DNA of 60,000 nt, from contig NC_092677.1 of assembly GCF_964355755.1 (NCBI RefSeq), positions 4,781,001 through 4,841,000 of the forward strand, written 5' to 3'. The number at the start of each line of letters is the position of its first letter. Positions within the stretch are counted from its first letter, which is position 1. A program made the translations under genes and the position numbers. Source of the DNA: Antedon mediterranea (taxonomy: Eukaryota > Echinodermata > Crinoidea > Comatulida > Antedonidae). Shown piece after piece: positions 12,936-23,000 of this stretch. The notes below the pieces were generated by a model, which was given only the letters and a program-made list of their open reading frames with translations, was not told where the DNA came from and searched no databases.

Positions 12936-14088
12936 TAATTTTACTGTAAATATTACAGTGCAAAAGGAGTTAATAAAATATATATATACAGTATATCTTA
13001 TTGAATTCCTGTATTGTTTTTTGTGTCAATTTGTCTACTAATTATCAATGTGTTGATTGTGGCAGTAATTACGACAGCTATAGTCTTCTAAGATCGCTCA
13101 CATCCATTACAAAGTGTCATTTTAATAGTAAGAAACGTTTCAATAAATTGTGAATGTTGCCACTGTACGATACATTTTATGTTTCTCACTACTTGCTCTT
13201 ATTGTTCAATCAATCAACCTAAAAAAAAAAGAAATTTGTGTCAAAATATCTGCATAAAATGTTTATTTGCGGAATGTTAATTTGAACCTATTGCATTTGA
13301 TACAGAAAATATTTTTAAAATATTGCATCAGTAAAACATCCAAAACAATATTTAGATTTTCTTTTTTTTTTTATTTTCACTGCCGAATAGATAGTTGAAA
13401 TCTTTAAAAATTAAACCAATTCATCATGATTAAAACAAAAATACATCCCTTCTGGTGGTGGTCTACTGTAGCCCTAGCTAGCAGTGTACTGCCTAGGCCT
13501 ACTACACTCTACTTCTAGAGACAGAAGTAGGCAGCAGTTAGGCTACTCGAGACTGTCAGTGCTAGTAGTAGTAGTAAATCCGACTAGTAGTACAGTAGCA
13601 GCAAATTCGGGCCTAGGCCTAGCTAGGCCTCTCCTGTTAGCGAAACAAAAACTCACCTAAATGAACAAGATTCAACATCAAAGTTACCAACTTCAATTCT
13701 AACTTAGCATTCTGCTAGCTATAGTTTTCGTGTTTTCTTCAAGATTCGTCTCGCATCACTACTCGACTCTCTCGCACGCATGCATTGCTATCGTTGTTGG
13801 CTGTTGATTTGGAAAGCATCATCATCCACACGATGTATCCATACAATATGAATATTTATGAGCTAACTCAGGTCAAGGGTTAAATTAAACCGGAACACAT
13901 TTGTCTTCCAGACAAATAGCTTCCGGTTGGTTAATTTTTGCATTAAATTGCGATTTTCCCGTGTAAAAAAATATTTTTTTCAATCCAAATTGAGGTCAAA
14001 GTGAATAACTTTTATGTGCAATTAAAATGGCCTATTCAACAAAAATATTGAAAAAAAAAAATTTTTCAGGGGGACAATACATCTTTAA

Positions 14089-14885
14089 AGAAACCTCCAA
14101 TTAGCGACCATTATATTATTTAGTATGAATAAAGACAAAAAGAATAAATAATTGTTAAGTATGTGACAAAACCAAGTAAATGAAGTATGAAGTGGTCCTC
14201 TTCCATTTAAAATCACTTTACCTAAAACACCTCCAATTAGCGACCATTATATTAATTGGTATGAGTAAAGACAATAATAATTAATAGTTTTAGTTATGTG
14301 ACAAAATTAAGTAACTGTACTGGTCCGCTTCCAATTAAAGATCACTTTACTTTAAGACACCTCTAATTAGTGACCATTTTTATTAATTGGTATGAGTAAA
14401 GGCAAGAATAATTAATAGTTTAATTATGTGACAAAATTAAGTAAATGTACTGGTCCTCTTCCAATTAAAGATCACTTCAGTTTAAGACACTTCCAATTAG
14501 CGACCGTTATATTATTTTGTATGAATAAAGACAAGAAGAAGAAATAGTTTATAATCATGTGATAAAAAACAAGTAATTGTACTGGTCCTCTTCCAATTAA
14601 AGATCACTTCAATTTAAACACTTCCATTTAGCGACCGTTTTATTATTTTGTATGAGTACAGACAAGAGGAATAAATAGTTTATAATCATGTGATAAAAAA
14701 CAAGTAATTGTACTGGTCCTCTTCCAATTATAGATCACTTTACTTTAAGACACTTCCAATTAGCGACCGTTTTATTATTTTGTACGAGCACAGACAAGAG
14801 GAATAAATAGTTTATAATCATGTGATTAAAAACAAGTAATTGTACTGGTCCTCTTCCAATTAAAGATCACTTTACTGTAAGACAG
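14089..14885. repeat. ~130 bp tandem satellite, right block
   Basis: About six more copies of the unit at 9480-10703, in the same orientation and register once the TTAA element is removed. Three copies here share a variant (tgataaaaaacaagtaattg, ttattattttgta), suggesting local amplification. Confidence 0.9.
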
Positions 14886-14889
14886 ACAC

Positions 14890-15120
14890 GACTAAAAGGT
14901 GAAATAATAATAACAAATAATAATAACAGGATTTTTATAGCGCACATACCACAGAGTGCTCAAGGCGCATTAAAAAAAAAAATACTAATAAAAACAAATC
15001 ATACAACTCTCCCGGTCCCGAGAGCCGCTGTTTTGAGGTTGACCTGACAATTGTGGCAATTACCAATTGGGACATTACCCTTGCTGGACATCTGGTAAAA
15101 ATAAATACTGATTATGCTGC
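14890..15120. repeat. Interspersed repeat fragment with tatagcgcacat core
   Basis: A trinucleotide-rich run (aataataataacaaataataataaca) leads into gatttttatagcgcacatacc and gtgctcaaggcgcatt. A related junction, (att)n followed by tatagcgcacatg, occurs at about 32804-32842. Two independent copies suggest a dispersed repeat, possibly SINE or LINE tail derived; no terminal structure is visible. Confidence 0.45.
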
Positions 15121-15439
15121 CACTTTAGTACACAAAACGATAAATAAAAAAACAATACAACTTGTAGCATTCCATTTAAACTAATACAGTAGGCTCTGTT
15201 CAAAACTGCTAGTGTAGAAAAGTCAAATCCACCCATATAATAAAACCTAGAACTAGCTAATGATGTAGAAACACCAACAGCTTATTTATCAAATAAAAAT
15301 CAACATTATACTACTGTACAACTCAACAGGTAATGTAGTAACGAAAATTGCCTCACAGCTAATGTAGTTAATATCGCCAGCTAATAAAATATTATATATT
15401 TTACAAACCTAAATGTCTAAATCATGTGCAAATGTATTT

Positions 15440-15790
15440 CTCTACTTGCCGTCAGTCTATCCACCTCTCGTAAGTGATCGGCTTTCAAAACTTAGCACTC
15501 TGATCGTAAGCAACCACCCTTGTTAGCGACCACCTTTAATATTTAAAAGGGACTACCTCTGTTAAAGGACCGCTTCTCACAATGGACAACCTCCTGAAGG
15601 GGTAACCACCTCTCATAACGGACTGCTTTCATAAACTACCACCGCTCGTAGACGACCACTTCTTTTACCGACTACACCTCCCGTAAGTGACCACCTCAAT
15701 AGAGGTGGTAATTAGCGAAAGGTGGTCGTTACGGAATTATGAGAAGTGGTCCCTTAGGAGAGGTGGACGTTTTTTTTTTAGAGATTATTC
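15440..15790. repeat. Degenerate short tandem repeat with central hairpin
   Basis: Around ten degenerate copies of a roughly 30 bp phrase of the form cctctcgtaagtgaccac, followed by an inverted copy of the same phrase (gaggtggtaattagcg..aggtggtcg). The turn is the short hairpin cacctcaatagaggtg near 15694-15709. It resembles a decayed fold-back element and shares the phrase tagcgacca with the 130 bp satellite. Confidence 0.5.
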
Positions 15791-16268
15791 GAAAAAAACA
15801 AAAAACCGAAATACCCTTGAGTGAACGAATAATTATGATGCGCAATTAAGGTGTTTATTTTGCCATATAAAATATAAAAAAAATAAATATTTTTTGGTAA
15901 TATGCATCAACAATATTTTTCAAATGTATTTTAGATAAATAAATAAATAATGTAAAATCTCTAGAAACAAAAAAAATATTGTGACTAACCAATTCAATGT
16001 TTTATTAAATAAAACCAAAAATCAGGCATCTGTGAAAAAAAATATAATGAAAAAGAACTCACTTTAACAATGACGAACTTACTTGTTTAAAGCACTTTTG
16101 TTATCAGTTAATATTATTAAATTAGTAACAGTATTATGAATATTACAAAATAATATTTTGAGAACTGAAAAATATTTTGAGGGAACAAATATATTTAGGG
16201 AGAACAAAATAAGATTTCAAGAACTGAACAATATAAAAAGCGAATTACTACTTCGAGACAAGGAATGA

Positions 16269-16314
16269 TCGAGAGAACGAAATAATTTCGAGGGAAATTA
16301 TTTCGTTCTCTCGC
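16269..16314. repeat. Near-perfect 20 bp stem hairpin
   Basis: CGAGAGAACGAAATAATTTC is followed after a 4-nt spacer by its exact reverse complement, forming a strong hairpin. A partial third copy (atttcgagagaacgaaaa) follows at about 16346-16363. It may be the end of a small inverted-repeat element. Confidence 0.75.
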
Positions 16315-16699
16315 GAATTAGTAATTCGAATTCCAATGAAATAATATTTCGAGAGAACGAAAATAGGTAGGCCCTATGCCTATATGATTTAGTGATATTC
16401 ATTCCCTAGAAATAATAATACAGTACCGGTAGGCTATATATTTTTTCAAGTTGTCGATTTACTTCAAATTGACAACAGGTTGTATATACTCAATCAAAAA
16501 CAAACAATTTAATTTGATTAGACTATATGTCTCCAGATATAATAATAGTAATATTTATTTCAATCGACTTGATATTTTGCGATTCAAGTTGGTATTCTAA
16601 GGAATTATAATTACCCTAACGGGAGTTGGTGACCGTCCAGTGCCCTAGTTTTTACGGGGTTAATATGATGTCGATGGTCCTACTTTTTTATCGATGAAA

Positions 16700-16815
16700 G
16701 CTGCCCGGGTGGTTGCAGCCATTTTCAACAGCTGGTATTACACTATTCAATGCTGAAAATTGTCCAGTGGACACTTTCAAACACCGGACACATTTAAATC
16801 TTACACCGGCTTTAC
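16700..16815. repeat. Right arm of the inverted duplication (non-coding part)
   Basis: Reverse-complement homologue of 9197-9290, with shared blocks caatgctgaaaa, gtggacactttcaa and aatcttacaccggctt. The distance to the first Ig exon is about 490 bp here against 1.9 kb on the left, so insertions or deletions have occurred since the duplication. Confidence 0.7.
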
Positions 16816-17006
16816 TGACAATCGTTTTGAGTCACCATTGCCAGATGAATCTTTTACGATTGTATTTGTGGGGAGGTCCAACCACAATGCAGTTCTCTTG
16901 ATGCATGTTCTCCAAACACAAGTGGCCTAGACTGAGAAAACTTTCGTTGACAAATTTCTCAATTATAAATTATTATTGTTTAGTATATAAATCTTGTTAT
17001 TTTCAG

Positions 17007-17058
17007 TCTCTTGCAGGCCTGTTTTTGTTTGTAGTATTGTTGGATAATACTAAAAACA
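17007..17058 (+). other. Candidate signal-peptide exon of the plus-strand receptor
   Basis: A 52 nt exon between ttttcag and gtaag. Its frame, fixed by the phase 1 join to the Ig1 exon, reads SLAGLFLFVVLLDNTKN, a hydrophobic core that would suit the end of a secretion signal. The join gives Thr-Cys-Gly-Gln at the start of Ig1. No ATG is in the exon. Confidence 0.5.
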
Positions 17059-20000
17059 GTAAGTTTAATTGTATGGTCTAACTTATAACTTGCTTCATTT
17101 ACCAGTACTAATTGATCACATTTGAATCTTGATACCTGGGTACCAATTTAGAAATAATTAGGTCAGTTGAATTATACACTTTTAGTTAACAAAAAGAGGC
17201 CATGTTGTAAATGTATGTATCAGACTGTTTTTTTGTTTGATATCCATAACAAATCCAATACACTATCTAAAACTGTTCTTTGGTGTTATTTCATTTTAAG
17301 CATGTGGTCAATTGGAGACGAAATTTAACCAGACAGCTAAAGAATGTGATGCTGAAGTGGTGATAACTTGTGATTATTCACAATTTACTACTACTAAACT
17401 TGATAGAATACAATGGGATGAACTAAATGAAGATGGAGTGGTTATTACTCATGGTTTTGTTAATGATGATAAAATAGAAAATGGGCGTTTCAAATTAACC
17501 GTTACACCTGGGAAAGCCGACTTGGTGATGTCACAGCCAATGAGAAATGATTCTAAACGAACGTTCCAGTGTGAGATACAAACAACAAATGGTGATATTA
17601 AAAGACTCAATCCATCTATGCTAACTATTTTTTGTAAGTAACAAACAAAATGTTTTATTTTGATATTTTTAATTTAAATAGTCAAACATTTTGATAAATA
17701 CACTGTACATTACTGTTTTGAGACTGATATTGTTTTCTCAGACTTGGATCAACCACTTCTTGATACCTCAGCAAGCACTGTCTATGAAGGTCAATCAGTG
17801 ACCTTTACCTGTAGTATACCTGATGGTGATCCTATTCCTCACATTACTTGGTATCAAGATGGACAGACAGTCAACACCATCAACCCTTCTAGATATGATA
17901 TTGAAAATAACAGTACAGAGTCAGTTCTTAAGATTAAATCAGCAACTGAAGAAGATGGTGGGAGATATACATGTAAAGCAGAAAGTGATCAGTTTAAAGG
18001 AGATGATGCTAAAACAAGTGTTGGAATACAGTTGATTGTAATTGGATATTGTATGTACACATTGAATTTTGAATTTATAAGTTTATAATACATACATTTT
18101 TACTCGGGGTACCCGAGTCTAGTACTTACTCATTTTCTCCTTCTCTTCCTCCATCTGGACACTATTGAGTAAAAAGTGCGATTTTTAAAGTACTACTCCT
18201 CCCTTATTCGTTATAGTATTGAGCTGGGATTTGGCATGAACATACTACAGGGACATGTCCTCAAAGCTATAGAGCCGGATTTTTAATTTTTTGTTAATTA
18301 ATTTGTTTAATTAAGAAGCCACAATGTGTGACACATACCACAGCGTTATGTAGTTATATGGTTATATGCGGATTCTTGGCGTAGTGGTTATCACGTTTGC
18401 TTAACACGCAGAAGGTACATGGTTCGAGCCCGGACGAAACCTTTTTTTTTTTAATTTATGGTGAAAAGTACTGTATACGCAATATGATAATTATACAGAG
18501 TATATCTTATTTTTATTATTTTTTAAAATACTTATTTTGTGTAATCGGTAATTATCACTTTTACACATGTTTATTTTGCTTTGTGCTTATTACCATTTAT
18601 TTGTAATTTAAATGGATTAAAAAACTTTCTGTAACCCACATTTTTAATGTAAGAGGTTTCGTAGTGTAGTGGTTGTCAAGTCTGCTTAACACGCAGAAGG
18701 TCCCGGTTCGAGCCCTGGCGAAACCTATTTTCTTTACTTTCTATCTGTATACGTCTGTATACAGCTTCTTTCGCTGTACCCCGAGTATTGCACATTCGTG
18801 CTTGTTTATACAATGAATAATTACAGAATAACAGATAAGAAATTAAAAATACACATTTCCAAGTTTTTAAAATATAAATGGTAATTTTAATTTTTTTTTA
18901 AAAGCGAGTAATTGACATCTTTTTAATAATGCTAATGATAAAATAAAATTGCTACAGAAACTAGTTTATGGCAACAATGTTAATGTTCTCTTTTGTTGTT
19001 TTGTGTCGACACTGTAAATGTTAAATTGTTTAAATTGACAATTTCAGTACAGAGAAACAAACCTATTAATGTTCGCTTTCTTTTAGATATCACTGTTACT
19101 TTTACATCTGAAGATGGTATTGCAACATGTACAGCAGAGGGCCATCCCAAGCCATCATCAGTATTGATATTACAAGATGGAGAAGTGGTTAAGGAAGGAA
19201 ATAACACAGCAACTATACAAATTAATGATGAGATATGTCAATCAAATCTTACATGTTATGCAGAGAATGGAAAACTCAATGAAACAGCAACAATGGAGAA
19301 GTGTAATACAGGTAAATAAACCATTTTAAGGTAATATATTTAATGTTCTGCAAAAGAGGAAGCAAGACAGCAGACAGGTCTCAAGTGTGGTCCGTTTGTA
19401 CAGTTCAATTAATACTGAAGTTATACTACAATATACCCAACAGTATACTACAAAATCATGAATTGTGTTTATAATGTTCATTTTTTTTTTTTAAAGACAC
19501 ATTTTTACATTGTGGATGAATGGAAGTAGTGCAAGATATGTTTTGTATACTATCAATTAGTTTATTTTATGTTACTAATAACAAGCACTATTTTTATGAA
19601 CGTTATGCTTATTTATGCAACATTTTGTTTCTTTGCATGTACAGTACCTACTCATTGAGTTTTATTAATGCATAGCACTCCCCACTATATTATTAACAAC
19701 ACAAACATAATAATACTGCTTATTTTTATCCATGATCTCTGCTACAGTAATGATGTGGATTGTTTTATCAATTTTGTTGTGAATAAAATATTACTTAGCT
19801 TCCATTAATTTGTATTGTATAGTAGATTGTATGAGTTAAATTGTTTATTAATGATTTAATTTCAAAGAAATGTTTCTTTTCTATGAATTCCATAATATGT
19901 TGATATTAATAATTATGTTTTATTGTTTTTCAGATTTAAAATCATTCTACATCATTCTGATTTTTGTGATAGTTGGTTTGTTCCTATGGTTACTGCTCCT

Positions 20001-23000
20001 TGTTTGTAAGTATTTTGATCTTTAATGCTTCATTAAAATATTAACATACAAATAATTATAATCAATAAGCTATTGTTACTCTCTGTGTTTTTTATGTTAT
20101 AGCGATCATTTTAAAAGTATTGCGAAGTCTGTTACAATTACAGTATTTTGATGCAGATGGTATATTTTTTTTGCCTAATTTTAACAATGTTTAATGAATA
20201 TTCTTTTTGATTTTCATTTAAACAAGTTTTAAAAATAAAAGAATTAATGTATAAGGATAATACTGAAAATGTCATCCATGTAAAATAAGTTTATAAATAA
20301 ATAATAAATAAATATAATAACTGGTTATACAATGTATAATAATAATAGTATTGTTTATTTATAAAGTTTTTTATGTTCAATGATTTTTCTTAATATAAGT
20401 ATGTATATTTCAGATTGTATGTATTACAAGAATGTTGAGTGGAGCAATACAGATATTGATACAATGACAGTTGAAGGTGGTGAACCAGTTGAGATGAGTT
20501 GGAAATATCGTCCAAGTATTGCAAGGTTCAAGACTTTTGAAATAAAGAAAGAAGACAAAGTGATTGGTTCAAATCAAAAGCAATTCAGTAGTTGTAAAAC
20601 AGTCTGTCAGTTTGTCTGTTATTGCTGTCTTTACTTTTGTGGATTTTGTTGTATTGAATACTGTAACAAATCGGGTAAGTTGTAATTATTTTTTATGAAC
20701 AGTTCTGTAGTCTGTTTGTATTTGATTAATATTTATTGGTCTCATTTAGTCAATAAAAATACACAATAATTTAAATGTGGTCAAAAAAACATGTTTTGGT
20801 CACACACACAAATAATAGAGGATAACCATAACATCCCGAAAGCTTGTTTTCAAGGGATCTCAATATACATTATTTATGTTATTTTCTTTTCAATGCTATG
20901 TGTATTTTCAAATACAGATTGCACTTTTTTACTTCATAGTGTGAATTTTACATGAAGAATACAGCATTGTATGTCAGTCAATGCCTCAAATGTTAAATTT
21001 AATACCAATTTGTGTTCATTACAATGTTTTTCTTGTTTTATTTAAACAGTTGTTTACAATGATATAGATAAAAAGAAACATGAAAGCTGCGGGTGAGTTT
21101 ATTACAAACGTTATCCTTTTGTATTACATGATAAATATTGTTGAACATGCATGGTTAAAAATTGCTATTAAGGTAGTGGTGTTACAAATGGTAGTATCTT
21201 AGCAATACTTTGAATAGTGTAATAGTTTTTATTGTGTTAACAGAAATGGTAATACAACTGGTGAAGAGTATCAATTAATGATGGTGAATGAAAGAGAAGT
21301 TCCTGATGGTGCAGATGGTCCTGTTGTAACTAAATCAAGTTCATCTACTAACCAGGCTGAAGCAACTGAAGCTGTAGCTGCACAAGAATTCAAGGTTTTC
21401 TATGAACAATTTCTTGTTTCTTTTATTAGTTTTTCTGATTTAAATCACAAAAGACAAAAGAAGAAAACCTCAATTTTAAACGAGACCCAATCAATTTTCT
21501 TTCAGTTGGGTTTTTCATAGATTTCATTGATTTAGAACATTATTTTAAATCAATGAAAGCTATATAATCAGCGAGCATGGAAACTGGACAATTTATTTTT
21601 TTAAAGCATTTCATTGTACTCTACATAACACGATTTATGTTTTGAGACATGAATTATTCTTCACTAAAATCATATATACACTTTCAATCAACAGATTACA
21701 CTACAACTTTTAAAATGTAAAACTAAACAGTTCTAAGTGGTATATATATACCTATACATATTAAATGTGTTGGTAAGGAAACCCAACATTGTACTTATAC
21801 AATCAGTTATAGTTATAGATTTAAAGGTAAATTCTAATCAATCAACTGTATCTAATAATGAACCTTTCAAAGTATTTTGTTATATAATAGTTTTTTTTAG
21901 TAATAATGTAGAGTATATATTATTTGAATCATTCTTTAATATTCTTTGACTTTTTTCAAAGACAAGCTCTGGTGATGTTGAAGAGAGTCAACTTTTATCA
22001 GAACAAAAAACATCTAAAGACAAAGGTAAACGTTTCCATTCTTTTAATAATTTATTAATTATTGCATTTAAACCTCTTATCACCAGTCAATCAATCGATC
22101 AATTAATCAATAAACAGTTTATGTATTGTGAAATAATATGAAACAAAAAAAAACCCAATATATTATTATCACAAAACTATTATTAAACATACAATAGCAA
22201 TACGACAAATATAATGTGTTATTATATGGCCATATTATTTACTTTCATTGTTTATGTAAAATTTAGATAAACCAACCTGTTTTATTTATTGTACTGAAAA
22301 CAAAAGTTCCACAATTAATATTTAACATTTTTAATTTAGTGTTTGTATTAATGTTAATATCCAACAAAAATGTAAAATTACATGAAACAAGCAAGTGCAG
22401 TTTTATTCTGAGGTTCTCTTGAACTATTTTCCATTGAGCAATTTATTATATTATTAGATGTATTTTTATTATTAGAAGTAGGCCTAATTATATTATTCTT
22501 GGTTTAATTAAGGAGGACACTTCAGCATCATTCACACAGTAAGAATTTGTCTTTATTTTAATTGCTTTAAAAATACAATTACATGGAAAAATGTTGTAAC
22601 TTGTACTTTTCTACTACAGTTTAACAATTAATAAATGACAAATAAAATCTTTGAATCAATGAGATATCATCAGAATTGGATATATTAAATAAAATAAATT
22701 AAATTATAAAATCAATTATTTTATAATTAATCTTTATCTTGAATAAAGCTCCGTGGGCTAATTATATAAAATATTTAGTTACAAGATGTCATGTGTTACG
22801 GAAGATCCTGTTATTTACGCTAAAGTTAATAAGCGAGGCAGAAAATCTATTGGTGATATCATTTATTTATACAATTTTCATAACACCTAAATGCTTTAAT
22901 TTACTAACTAAAATAGTATGCGTTACGCCCGCCATAACTTATGGAAGAATAAGATTATGTTTAATTGTTATTTTTAAAATCTTACCATTGTGATTTTTTT

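Larger units (their letters stand above)
10708..14084. mobile_element. TTAA-flanked inverted-repeat element, 3.4 kb, no transposase seen
   Basis: The element starts AGATGTATTGTCCCCC and ends with its exact reverse complement, giving 16 bp perfect termini inside longer, weaker inverted repeats of about 110 bp (both arms share gttattcact). It is flanked on both sides by TTAA (10704-10707 and 14085-14088). The uninterrupted target is visible in other satellite copies (cactttacttaaagaaacc). TTAA duplication is the hallmark of piggyBac-type transposition, but the termini do not look like canonical piggyBac ends and no transposase ORF is present, so it is probably non-autonomous. It carries a nested LINE fragment and a possible spliced non-coding unit. 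Confidence 0.8.

Noticed and set aside
22500-22542. Small exon gaggacacttcagcatcattcacaca in the plus-strand receptor tail
   Set aside because: Splice sites look acceptable, but its end phase does not fit the next exon at 24141, whereas exon 21962-22025 joins to 24141 directly.
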